NCBI GenBank assembly: GCA_965218555.1
Contig: OZ244625.1
Span: 2,666,001 to 2,730,000, forward strand
DNA length: 64,000 bases
Origin: JAPPLB01 sp965218555
GTDB taxonomy: Bacteria; Acidobacteriota; Terriglobia; Bryobacterales; UBA6623
Reading direction: 5' to 3'
Both the position numbers and the translations under genes were made by a program. This document shows, piece after piece, positions 40,308 to 48,838 of the stretch. Each line of letters begins with the position of its first letter. The stretch's first letter is position 1. The notes under the pieces are model-generated. The model saw nothing but the letters and a program-made list of their open reading frames with translations. It was not told the DNA's origin and did no database searches.

Positions 40308-42692
40308 ATGGGCTACCGGAGCCGCCGCATAGCGTCTTTTCCGCAAAGGTCTCGACAGATCGCGGTGATGCTCTGCGCGGCGGCGCTGTTCGGGCTTGCA
40401 AGCGCCCGCCTCTCGGCGCAGGATTGGCCGACTTCCTCGGTGCTGGATGAAGTCAATGCGCAGGCCGTGCAGAAGGGCATCGCGCCGGGAGCCGTCTTGG
40501 TGGTCGGTCACCGCGGGCGGATTGTGCACCGCAAGGCTTACGGCTCGCGCAGCCTCATGCCCGAAAAAGAGCCTATGACGCTGGACACGATCTTCGACTG
40601 CGCGTCGCTCACCAAGGTCCTGGCGACCGCCCCGGCGGTGATGCAGATGGTGGAACAAGGCAAGTTGCGCCTCACCGACAGGCTCACCAAGCATCTGCCC
40701 GCGTTTTCATCCGGCAAGTCGGACATTCGTATACGGGAGTTGCTGACACACTACTCCGGCCTCCGCCCCGATGTGGACTTGGAACCTGAATGGTCGGGGT
40801 ATGAGACCGGCATTCAGAAAGCGTACGCGGAAGTTCCCGTGGCGCCGGTGGGTTCACGGTTTCTCTACAGCGACATCAACTATCTCCTGTTGGCGGAGTT
40901 GGTTCGGAAGCTGACGGATATGCCTATCGACGAGTATGCCCGGAAGCACGTTTTCGGGCCGCTGGGGATGAACGATACGTCATTCAAGCCAGCCGCGCTG
41001 TTGAAGCCGCGTATCGCTCCCACCGAGCAACTGCCGACCGGCGAGATCCTGCGGGGCGTGGTGCACGACCCGACGACGCGTTACATGGGCGGCGTCGCCG
41101 GCCACGCCGGTGTTTTCTCCACGGCCGACGACTTGGCGCGATTTGCCCGGATGATGCTCAATCAGGGCCGGCTCGGCGAGTCAAGAATCCTGAGCCCGCT
41201 GTCTGTCATCAAGATGACGACTCCGCAAAGCCCGCCCGGAAAGCCGGTTCTGCGAGGTCTGGGCTGGGACATCGACTCACGCTACGCGTCGGTACGAGGC
41301 GACCTTTTCCCGATGGGCTCGTACGGACATTCCGGCTTTACGGGGACTTCGGTCTGGATCGACCCGGCGACGGACACGTTTGTCATCTTGCTCACCAATC
41401 GAGTCCACCCGACAACGACAACGTCGGTAGTCAGCTTGCGAAGTCACGTGGCGAGCGCCGTCGCGGCCGGCATTGACGTCGTCGACGAAAACCGGCTGCG
41501 AAGGGAAGTTTTCCAACGGCGTTCGGGTGATGCGAGCGAGTCGGGCAGCAGCAACGTTACGGAAGTCTTCACAGGTCTTGACGTTCTGGCGAGGGACGGA
41601 TTCAAGCCGTTTGTCGGCAATCGCGTGGGGCTGATTACCAACCAGACGGGAATCGACCGAAACGGCCGGACAAATATCGACCTTCTTGTCGAAGCGGAGG
41701 GTGTTCGGCTCACCGCTGTTTTCAGTCCCGAACATGGAATCGACGGCGTACTGGATCAGGCGAAAATACCTGACGCCGAGGGTTCGCACGGGGCGCCGAT
41801 CTACAGCCTGTACCAGCCGGGACGGCGACGCCCTACGGCCGCCATGCTGGATAACGTCGATGTGCTGGTCTTCGATATTCAGGATGTGGGCGCGCGGTTC
41901 TACACCTATATCACGACCATGGCCTACGCCATGGAGGCAGCCGCCGAACACGGTGTGCCGTTCTACGTTCTCGACCGGCCGAATCCGATTACGGGCGCTG
42001 TCGTAGAGGGTCCTGTGCTCGATGAAGAGCTGAGGTCGTTCATTGGATATTTTCCGATGCCGATCCGACACGGAATGACGGTGGGAGAACTGGCCTGCAT
42101 GTTCAATCAGGAGCGTGCGATTGGCGCGCGACTGGAAGTGATCGAGATGGAGCGGTGGAGCCGGGGTCAGTGGTTCGATGAGACCGGGTTGCCTTGGGTC
42201 AACCCGTCGCCAAACATCCGCACGCTCGATCAGGCGCTGCTCTATCCGGGCGTCGCGATGCTGGAAGGTCTCAGGGGCTACTCCGTCGGTCGAGGAACCG
42301 ACACTCCGTTTGAATTCGTGGGAGCGGACTGGATCGACGGCAGACGGCTGGCCGAGCGTCTTAACCGCAGACGGCCAGGCGGCGTGGGATTCTACGCTGT
42401 CGAGCGGACCCCTCGGAGTTCAAAATTCGCCGGAGTGCCGATTTCCGGAGTGCAAATCACCATCGTCGATCGCAAAGAGGTTCGCGCAACGCGGCTGGGG
42501 CTCGAGATCGTGAAAGCACTTCGGGAACTCTACCCCGATCAAGTGAGGCTCCGCGAAACGGATAAATGGATTGGGGATATATCCACACGAGAGAACCTCG
42601 CCAACAACCAATCCACTGACGCCATCTACCAGCGCTGGCAGCGAGCGGCCCAAACCTTCTTGCATCGCCGGCAGCGTTACCTGCTCTACTGA
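40308..42692 (+). CDS. fusion of beta-lactamase-like serine hydrolase and NamZ (DUF1343) exo-N-acetylmuramidase
   Basis: 794 residues. Signal peptide about 1-36 (VMLCAAALFGLASARLSAQ). Residues about 40-385: penicillin-binding/class C beta-lactamase fold with SxxK in CASLTKVL, YSDINYLLLAELV (YxN) and YGHSGFTGTS (HxG). Residues about 420-794: DUF1343/NamZ, with GLITNQTGIDRNGRTNIDLL, FSPEHGIDG (catalytic region), VFDIQDVGARFYTYI and WVNPSPNIRT. NamZ enzymes release MurNAc from peptidoglycan ends. The two-domain fusion could remove peptides and sugars together. Divergent from murQ. Confidence 0.88.
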   Translation: MGYRSRRIASFPQRSRQIAVMLCAAALFGLASARLSAQDWPTSSVLDEVNAQAVQKGIAPGAVLVVGHRGRIVHRKAYGSRSLMPEKEPMTLDTIFDCASLTKVLATAPAVMQMVEQGKLRLTDRLTKHLPAFSSGKSDIRIRELLTHYSGLRPDVDLEPEWSGYETGIQKAYAEVPVAPVGSRFLYSDINYLLLAELVRKLTDMPIDEYARKHVFGPLGMNDTSFKPAALLKPRIAPTEQLPTGEILRGVVHDPTTRYMGGVAGHAGVFSTADDLARFARMMLNQGRLGESRILSPLSVIKMTTPQSPPGKPVLRGLGWDIDSRYASVRGDLFPMGSYGHSGFTGTSVWIDPATDTFVILLTNRVHPTTTTSVVSLRSHVASAVAAGIDVVDENRLRREVFQRRSGDASESGSSNVTEVFTGLDVLARDGFKPFVGNRVGLITNQTGIDRNGRTNIDLLVEAEGVRLTAVFSPEHGIDGVLDQAKIPDAEGSHGAPIYSLYQPGRRRPTAAMLDNVDVLVFDIQDVGARFYTYITTMAYAMEAAAEHGVPFYVLDRPNPITGAVVEGPVLDEELRSFIGYFPMPIRHGMTVGELACMFNQERAIGARLEVIEMERWSRGQWFDETGLPWVNPSPNIRTLDQALLYPGVAMLEGLRGYSVGRGTDTPFEFVGADWIDGRRLAERLNRRRPGGVGFYAVERTPRSSKFAGVPISGVQITIVDRKEVRATRLGLEIVKALRELYPDQVRLRETDKWIGDISTRENLANNQSTDAIYQRWQRAAQTFLHRRQRYLLY

Positions 42693-42788
42693 GCGACCCG
42701 CGGCCGTCCGTCCGCGGCGCCGGCCGCGCTCACGAGAGAGTTTCTCCAATGAAATGATGGCATCCTCGATCTGCTCTCTCTCGCCGTT

Positions 42789-44273
42789 TCAGCTTTTTAC
42801 ATTGATTGCATCTTTTGCTCCTCGAAAGAACAGGGATGCAAGCCAGCCGCTCGTGAACGTCAGCGTTGCTCCAATGACCGTGTACCAAGTCCAGGCAACG
42901 TTCGTATAAAGGGACACATAGGCAATCACGGCGAGACCGAAGATCATCGCGCCGATCGCCATGCCTTCCGTAACGCGGCGCGTCAACACGCCGAGGGAAA
43001 AGACGCCGAGCAGGGCTCCGAGAGGGACGGAAGCAATGGCAAGGCCGGCCTCCAGCACCGAGCCCCACGAGCGGGCGAGAATAGCCACCCCCAACAGAAC
43101 GAGCCCCCAGGCGAGAGTCGCCCAGCGCGAAATCCGGATATGATCGGCTCCGGTCAGATCTGCGCGCTTCGTCAAGGGCAGGTAAAAGTCCATCACCGTC
43201 GACGACGCCAGGGAGTTCAGAGCGGCGCTCAGGTTCGACATGGCGGCGGCCAAAATCGACGCAATAACGATCCCCGCGACAACCGGCGGCATATGGGTCC
43301 AAACGAAAGTCGGATACAAGCGATCCAGCGGCTCCGGCGGGGCGGAGCCGGTGACGTCGTGAAACACAAACAGCGTGATGCCGATCAGGAGGAACAGGGT
43401 GAACTGAAAAGCGATCACGACCCAACTGGAAAGTAGCGCCAGTCGGCTTTCTGACCGATTGCGCGCGCTGAGCAAGCGTTGAACGAACAATTGGTCCGTC
43501 CCATGCGTTGCCGTTGCCAGGAAGAGGCCTCCGAGCAGGCCTGCCCAGAACGTATACGTTTCTGCGAAGAAGCCGGCGTCCCAGGAGAAGCTGAAATCGA
43601 ATACACGAAACTTCTCGGCCGCTGACGCGAGGACCTCCACTTCCGACCAGCCGCCAGGCACGTGACTGAGGATCATCGCGAAGGCCAGCATCGCGCCGGA
43701 AACGTAGAGCACCATCTGGACGAAGTCCGTCCAGATCACCGCCTTCATGCCTCCCTCAAACGTGTAGATAAGCGTCAGCAGGGTGATGATGATGATCGAC
43801 ACCAGATCGCCGGTTTCGAGAACAACGGAAACCACGAGCGAGATGGCGAAGACGCGCACACCTTCAGCCAGCGATCGCGTTACCAGGAAGGTTGCGGCTG
43901 TGAAGCGCCGCAGCCGCTCACCGAACCGCCGGCGCATCAACTCATACGCCGTGAACATCCGTCCCTGAAAGTAAGCCGGCAAAAAGAGGAACGAGATCAC
44001 GATCCGCGCGACGAGATATCCCAGAACGACCTGCAAGAAGCCCATGTCACCGCTGAACGCCAGGGCCGGAGTGCCGATGATCGTGAGGGTGCTCGTCTCG
44101 GCGGCGACAATCGAGAGTGAGATGGCCCACCAAGGGGCTTCCCGGCCGCCAAGAAAGTAGTCGGTCAATGACTCTTGGCGTTTGCGGAAACGCACGCCGA
44201 AGATCGTGATCGTGATAAGATATACGACGATCAGGCTGAGATCGAGGACTCGATCCGGCAAGATTCGCTCCAA
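42789..44273 (-). CDS. sodium:solute symporter (SSS family)
   Basis: 494 residues with about 13 TM helices; N-terminus DLSLIVVYLITITIFGVRFR. Family marks: LTDYFLGGREAPWWAISLSI, the ETST motif in VAAETSTLTIIGTPAL, FEGGMKAVIWTDFVQ and a conserved SNLSAALNSLASS near the cytoplasmic gate. Sialic-acid, sugar and amino-sugar carriers belong here. Its place beside NamZ, murQ and nagA suggests uptake of MurNAc or MurNAc peptides, which still leaves a kinase (MurK/AmgK) to be found elsewhere. Convergent with the NamZ fusion. Confidence 0.85.
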   Translation of the reverse strand: MERILPDRVLDLSLIVVYLITITIFGVRFRKRQESLTDYFLGGREAPWWAISLSIVAAETSTLTIIGTPALAFSGDMGFLQVVLGYLVARIVISFLFLPAYFQGRMFTAYELMRRRFGERLRRFTAATFLVTRSLAEGVRVFAISLVVSVVLETGDLVSIIIITLLTLIYTFEGGMKAVIWTDFVQMVLYVSGAMLAFAMILSHVPGGWSEVEVLASAAEKFRVFDFSFSWDAGFFAETYTFWAGLLGGLFLATATHGTDQLFVQRLLSARNRSESRLALLSSWVVIAFQFTLFLLIGITLFVFHDVTGSAPPEPLDRLYPTFVWTHMPPVVAGIVIASILAAAMSNLSAALNSLASSTVMDFYLPLTKRADLTGADHIRISRWATLAWGLVLLGVAILARSWGSVLEAGLAIASVPLGALLGVFSLGVLTRRVTEGMAIGAMIFGLAVIAYVSLYTNVAWTWYTVIGATLTFTSGWLASLFFRGAKDAINVKS

Positions 44274-44548
44274 TAGCGAGCCCGGATTGTAACAGATTAT
44301 GGAATGCCTCCCGTCGCGCCGCCGTCTTTTGAGACAGAGGCCATGTTGACGATCGGCGGGCGCTCGTTACGAAGGCTCACACCGAAGTAAACGAAACTCC
44401 AGTAAGAGCGTAAGAGGAGATCTTGCCAACCGCTCCGTGCTGCTATATACTCCCCGTTTGAGTTTGAGCGTTTGTGCCGCGCAGCAGGAGCCGCTCGGCC
44501 GGTCCGAATGAAACGAGGGTGAAGAGATACTGTTTTAGGAGTCAGATC

Positions 44549-45775
44549 ATGTTGACACGCGTCACAAACTTCGTTTTGGTCGCTGCACTCATGCTTCTCG
44601 TCAGGGGTGCCGTGATACCGTCAGCTCAAGGCCAAGCCGAGAAGCGCCCGAAAGATCAGAAGGAGTACGAGCTGATCAACGGCGTATTCAAGGAAACAGA
44701 CGCAGCGAAGAAGCTGCAGTTGTTGCAGGAATGGGAAAAGTCTTATCCCGAGACGGCATACAGCACCGAACGTGTGCAGTCGTACCTGCAGGCGCACCAA
44801 CAAGCCGGGAATGCGAAAGAGACGGTTGAATGGGCCAAAAAGGTGTTGAAGCTGATCCCGGGCGACATCCAGTCCAACCTCGCGATCACCTCCATGACGA
44901 CGGTGCTCTACCCCAGTGCGAGTGACTCGGAAAAACCGCAGATCCTCGAAGACGGCGCAACAGCGGCAAGCGCGCTCTTCGATTTGCAGAAGCCCGCCGG
45001 TGTGGACGACGCAAAATGGGCCGCAGCAACGAAGCAGATCGGAGAAACGGCTCACCAAGCCCTCGGCTGGATCGCGATGCAGCGCAAAGACCACGAGACC
45101 TCCGAAAAGGAGTTCCTGGCCGTGATCAAGAGCAATCCCAATGCGGCCCAAGTGTCGTATTGGTTGGGGACTGAAGTCCTGGCCCAGAGCAACCCCGAAA
45201 AGAACGAACTTGCTCTATACTCCATCGCCCGTGCCGCGGCCTACGAAGGCCCAGGCGCGTTACCGACTGAGGGTCGGGTGCAGGTCGATGAGTACCTGAA
45301 AACGGTCTATACGGCCTACTCAGGGACCGAGGACGGCCTTGACGACCTGAAAGGAATGGCCAAGAACAGCCCCCTCCCGCCGCCGGACCTGGAGATCAAG
45401 TCAGCCTCGGTCCGCAGGTTCGAGGAAGAAAAAAAATCACGTGCGGAGAACCCTCAGTTGTGGGCCTTCCTGGATTTGAAGAAAACCCTCCAGGGTCCTT
45501 CGGGCGACACGGTTTGGGGTGATCTCAGAGGCAAGCTGACACCGAAAATGCGCCTGTATGTGGTTTCCGCGCCGGCAAGGTCCAGGAGCATCAGCTTCAG
45601 CAGCACCCAGGGCGGTCCGGTCGAAATAGTGCTCGGCCTTACGAACTTGATGCGGACGGGTGTGGGCGCAGGCCGGCAACTCACTTTCGACGGCGTGGCG
45701 GCGAGCTTGGCGAAGAATCCCTTCAAGCTGACCTTGACGGACGGCGCGGTTCCGGCATTGGGAATCAGCCGCTAG
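44549..45775 (+). CDS. exported TPR-like protein
   Basis: 408 residues from ATG 44549 (TAGGAG upstream; a longer GTG start at 44474 lacks one). Signal peptide about 1-32 (ALMLLVRGAVIPSAQGQ). Helical repeats follow: DAAKKLQLLQEWEKSYPETA, QQAGNAKETVEWAKKVLKLI and HETSEKEFLAVIKSNPNAAQ, of TPR type (two or three units). The C-terminal about 130 residues (GDTVWGDLRGKL, IVLGLTNLMRTG) are beta-like and unrecognised. Probably periplasmic scaffold; no partner nearby. Confidence 0.7.
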   Translation: MLTRVTNFVLVAALMLLVRGAVIPSAQGQAEKRPKDQKEYELINGVFKETDAAKKLQLLQEWEKSYPETAYSTERVQSYLQAHQQAGNAKETVEWAKKVLKLIPGDIQSNLAITSMTTVLYPSASDSEKPQILEDGATAASALFDLQKPAGVDDAKWAAATKQIGETAHQALGWIAMQRKDHETSEKEFLAVIKSNPNAAQVSYWLGTEVLAQSNPEKNELALYSIARAAAYEGPGALPTEGRVQVDEYLKTVYTAYSGTEDGLDDLKGMAKNSPLPPPDLEIKSASVRRFEEEKKSRAENPQLWAFLDLKKTLQGPSGDTVWGDLRGKLTPKMRLYVVSAPARSRSISFSSTQGGPVEIVLGLTNLMRTGVGAGRQLTFDGVAASLAKNPFKLTLTDGAVPALGISR

Positions 45776-45814
45776 CGAAGCAGCGCAGCCGCCATTGAAG
45801 GTGCCGAGTCTCAG

Positions 45815-45854
45815 ACGGGAGAAGTGGCTGAGAACCGGCGCCTCTCCCGTTTTT
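45815..45854 (+). terminator. rho-independent terminator-like hairpin
   Basis: ACGGGAGA (45815-45822) pairs with TCTCCCGT (45843-45850), 20-nt loop, then TTTTT. It lies 40 bp after the TPR gene stop. Confidence 0.6.
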
Positions 45855-46080
45855 CACGGTTGGGGCTTCCCACCCTTCATCAAGGATGGATGGAAGCACC
45901 TCCGGTATGCGAATCTTCACAGGGACGAACTCTACAATCTGGTTTCGGATCCTGAGGAGCGAGTGAACCGGCCGTCTCCTGAGCCTCAACGAGGCGAGCA
46001 GCTCCGTTCACTGTTGAAACAACACCACGAGATGCAGTGCGGAGTTGTGAAAGCGGATCGGCATCGAGGCCTGCCCCTCT
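45850..46080 (+). pseudogene. sulfatase C-terminal remnant
   Basis: In the frame running from 45795, the segment GWGFPPFIKDGWKHLRYAN then DELYNLVSDPEERVNR matches the C-terminal end of arylsulfatases (substrate-side DGWKyIrY, then ELYNL..DP.E). No formylglycine motif (CxPSR) or N-terminal part is present; the remainder after about 46050 diverges. A decayed end of a sulfatase gene. 46081-46236 shows nothing recognisable. Confidence 0.6.
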
Positions 46081-46236
46081 GCCCACGCAGGAATACTTGG
46101 AGAGGCGGCTGAGATCGCTCGGTTCCATACACCAGGCGGTACGGATGCAACCTCCCGTCGCCGAACGGCGTCGTTTGCAGGAGGCCAGGGCTTCACCAGA
46201 GAGCGGGCTGGCCCGAGGTTGATATTCTCGAAGATC

Positions 46237-47367
46237 ATGACTTGGTCGAAGGCGCCAACAAAGGCAAACGAAATAAGGACCGCGTTCGGGTTGCTGACTC
46301 TTGCGGCGATCAGCTCAACTGCGTTTGCGGCAGAGTGGCCCTTGTTTCTCGGTACACCGGAACGCAACGCTGTCCTGGAGAAGACTCTGGCCCCACCGCT
46401 GGAGGTTGAGTGGAGCTACGACGCCACCGAGCCGATCGATTCGACGGCCATTGTCGTCGCTGGAACGGTTTACTTCGGTGATATGAATGGCCGGTTTCAC
46501 GCCGTTGACCTTGAAACAGGCAAAGGTAAGTGGATCTATGAGGCCAAGCTGGGCGTACCGGCTTCCGGCTGTGTTCAGGGAGGCTCGGTCTTCTTCGGCG
46601 ACGAGGAGGGATTTTTCCACGCCGTGGACATCGAAACGGGAATGGCTCGTTGGACGTTCGAGAGCCATGCGGAGATTCTGTCTTCGCCGAACTGCTTGTC
46701 CGATGCGGTCCTGTTTGGCTCTTACGATACAAATCTCTACAGTCTTGACCCAAAAACCGGCAAGCTGAACTGGGCCCTCGCCACCGAGGACCGCGTTCAT
46801 TGCAGCCCGGCGATCGAAGGCAACTCGACTTTTGTGACCGGCTGTGACGGACAACTCCGGGTGATCGACATCACGAAGGGCGAGGAGACCAAAACGATCG
46901 AGATCGGCGACTATGTGGCGGCGACACCTTCGGTCGTAAACGGCATTGTCTACATAGGGACGTTCGGCAACCAAGTGCTTGCGATCGACTGGAAGCGGGG
47001 GGAGATCCTCTGGCGGTATTCACATCCCGAGACCGACTACCCTTTCTTCGCCTCCCCTGCCGTTGTCAACGGCAAAGTCATCATCGGCGGACGCGACAAG
47101 CGCTTGCACGCCATCGATCAGGAGACGGGCACTCTCATCTGGGACTTCCGGACCAAAGGCCGCGTGGATTCGTCACCCGTCATTACCGGGGATGTTGTCT
47201 ACTTCGGGTCCTACGACGGCAATCTCTACGCCCTCAGCCTCGCCGACGGCGTAGAACTATGGAAGTTCACGCTGGGGGGAGATGTTGTCGCTTCCCCCGC
47301 CGTGGTGGGTAACCGGCTGCTGATCAGTTCACGCGACAACATCCTCTACTGCTTGCGGGCAAAGTAG
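46237..47367 (+). CDS. PQQ-like beta-propeller protein, exported
   Basis: 376 residues from ATG 46237 (TTG 46219 is also possible). Signal peptide ending near SSTAFAAEW. Then seven or eight PQQ/YVTN-type blades, each with a variant of VYFGDMNGRFHAVDLETGKG: HAVDIETGMARWTFES, NLYSLDPKTGKLNWAL, VLAIDWKRGEILWRYS, LHAIDQETGTLIWDFR and NLYALSLADGVELWKF. Similar to BamB or PQQ-binding-like proteins; no dehydrogenase domain, so a scaffold or binding role is likely. Confidence 0.85.
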   Translation: MTWSKAPTKANEIRTAFGLLTLAAISSTAFAAEWPLFLGTPERNAVLEKTLAPPLEVEWSYDATEPIDSTAIVVAGTVYFGDMNGRFHAVDLETGKGKWIYEAKLGVPASGCVQGGSVFFGDEEGFFHAVDIETGMARWTFESHAEILSSPNCLSDAVLFGSYDTNLYSLDPKTGKLNWALATEDRVHCSPAIEGNSTFVTGCDGQLRVIDITKGEETKTIEIGDYVAATPSVVNGIVYIGTFGNQVLAIDWKRGEILWRYSHPETDYPFFASPAVVNGKVIIGGRDKRLHAIDQETGTLIWDFRTKGRVDSSPVITGDVVYFGSYDGNLYALSLADGVELWKFTLGGDVVASPAVVGNRLLISSRDNILYCLRAK

Positions 47368-47383
47368 GCGGGCCGCGCGCGAT

Positions 47384-48220
47384 TCACAACTGCAATCGGC
47401 AGACAATGCCGACGTCGTCGCAATACCATAGCTTGTCCTGCCAAATCGTCATGCCGTGTGGCAGCGGGTCGCTGTCGGCCAATTGGATCCTCTCGACGAT
47501 GGCGCCTGTTGTGGAGTCGTGCTTGTCAAAGGCGTTCAGGTTCGAGTCGGTGACCCAGAGAAATCGGCCTTCCCAGCCAATGCCGTGGGGGCGGTTCCCG
47601 GCGGTGGGGAAGTTGGCCTCGACGATCCAATTGTCGGGGTCTATGCGGTAGACCATACGGGAGGGAGGAACAGCCACCCAGAGCTTCCCGTCGCGCCACT
47701 CCAGGCCGTGAGCGCCGGTGCCGGTCGTGTTGAGCGGTCGAGGCCGTTGCGGTGGGGGTGCGGCGGTCGATGCCTGTTCATTCTTGATCAGTGGGCTTCT
47801 GCGCGGCGGGGCGTCTCCGGTCCTCTGATAAATCACACCTGCTCCCGGTGTGAAATGCTTCTGGATCGTCTTGCCGGTTTTGGCGTTGGCTTGAATCAGT
47901 TCACGGTTGTAGGTTGAAGCGAGCCAGAGCGTCTTGCCGTCGTAGGTGATGCCACTGGCTCTGTCGGCTTCGGTTGGCAGATCGCGCAGGACTCGGCCGT
48001 CCTCGTACTCGACCAGATAGACGTGGTTGTCGCCCTGGTCCATGATCCACAAACCTTCCTGTGTCGCCTGGAGCCCGTTCGGCTTGGGTCCGGGCGATTT
48101 GAAGACCGTTTCGACAGGGCCAGCTTTGCGCGTCGGTATTTCCGCAGCGTCTAGGGGAATTGCATCTGACAAGGCGGGCAGAGCGGCAAGCGTGAGGAAG
48201 GTTCTTCTGGTCGTTTGCAT
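47384..48220 (-). CDS. Tat-exported beta-propeller (NHL/SMP-30-like) protein
   Basis: 278 residues from ATG 48220, chosen because the twin-arginine leader MQTTRRTFLTLAALPALSDA begins there. Propeller blades: GLWIMDQGDNHVYLVEYEDG, SGITYDGKTLWLASTYNREL, GLEWRDGKLWVAVPPSRMVY, HGIGWEGRFLWVTDSNLNAF, and the C-terminal MTIWQDKLWYCDDVG. It resembles glutamine cyclotransferase or streptogramin-lyase-like propellers without visible catalytic residues. Convergent with the PQQ protein. Confidence 0.75.
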   Translation of the reverse strand: MQTTRRTFLTLAALPALSDAIPLDAAEIPTRKAGPVETVFKSPGPKPNGLQATQEGLWIMDQGDNHVYLVEYEDGRVLRDLPTEADRASGITYDGKTLWLASTYNRELIQANAKTGKTIQKHFTPGAGVIYQRTGDAPPRRSPLIKNEQASTAAPPPQRPRPLNTTGTGAHGLEWRDGKLWVAVPPSRMVYRIDPDNWIVEANFPTAGNRPHGIGWEGRFLWVTDSNLNAFDKHDSTTGAIVERIQLADSDPLPHGMTIWQDKLWYCDDVGIVCRLQL

Positions 48221-48303
48221 GATCGGAGAGCATGATATCATCCTGACCTGGGTGGCTCGGGGCGCCGTGGGTTCAAGGTCGAGAAAAGCAAGGGAGGATC
48301 GTC

Positions 48304-48756
48304 ATGGTCAAGGTGGGTGGCAAGGCTCCTGACTTTAGGGGTGTGACCGACACGGGCGAGAAGATCGAACTCAAGGATCTGCGCGGCAAGACCGTCGTGC
48401 TCTACTTCTATCCCAGGAACAACACGCCCGGCTGCACAATAGAGGCTTGCGGCTTTCGGGATTCCTTCGCGGCGTTTAAGGAAAAGGACGTGGCGATCCT
48501 CGGCGTCAGCCCCGACAGCGTGAAGTCTCACGAGAAGTTTAAAGCCAGGTTCAAGTTGCCCTTCCCGCTCATTGCCGACGACGATCACAAGATCGCCGAG
48601 CAGTACGGCGCTTGGCAAGAGAAGTCCATGTACGGCCGCAAGTACATGGGTATCGTCCGCTCAACCTTTGTGATCGACCCGCAGGGCAAGATCGCCGAGG
48701 TCTACGAAAAGGTCAAGGTGAGGGGCCACGTGCAGGACGTGCTGAGCAAGACCTGA
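48304..48756 (+). CDS. bcp: thioredoxin-dependent peroxiredoxin (Bcp/PrxQ)
   Basis: 150 residues. Reduces hydroperoxides. Peroxidatic Cys in YFYPRNNTPGCTIEACGFRD with a resolving Cys five residues later (CTIEAC), the atypical 2-Cys PrxQ arrangement; FPLIADDDHKIAEQYGAW and RSTFVIDPQGKI are also typical. In the usual motif D.TPGCT the Asp is Asn (NNTPGC). Start supported by GGGAGG 6 nt upstream. Stands alone. Confidence 0.94.
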   Translation: MVKVGGKAPDFRGVTDTGEKIELKDLRGKTVVLYFYPRNNTPGCTIEACGFRDSFAAFKEKDVAILGVSPDSVKSHEKFKARFKLPFPLIADDDHKIAEQYGAWQEKSMYGRKYMGIVRSTFVIDPQGKIAEVYEKVKVRGHVQDVLSKT

Positions 48757-48838
48757 CAGGATCTGGCTGCTCGCCAACGTAGAGCCGAACTTACGGCGTT
48801 TTTTCAGCGGGCTTTGCGTCTTTGCAGGAAAGCGTGGC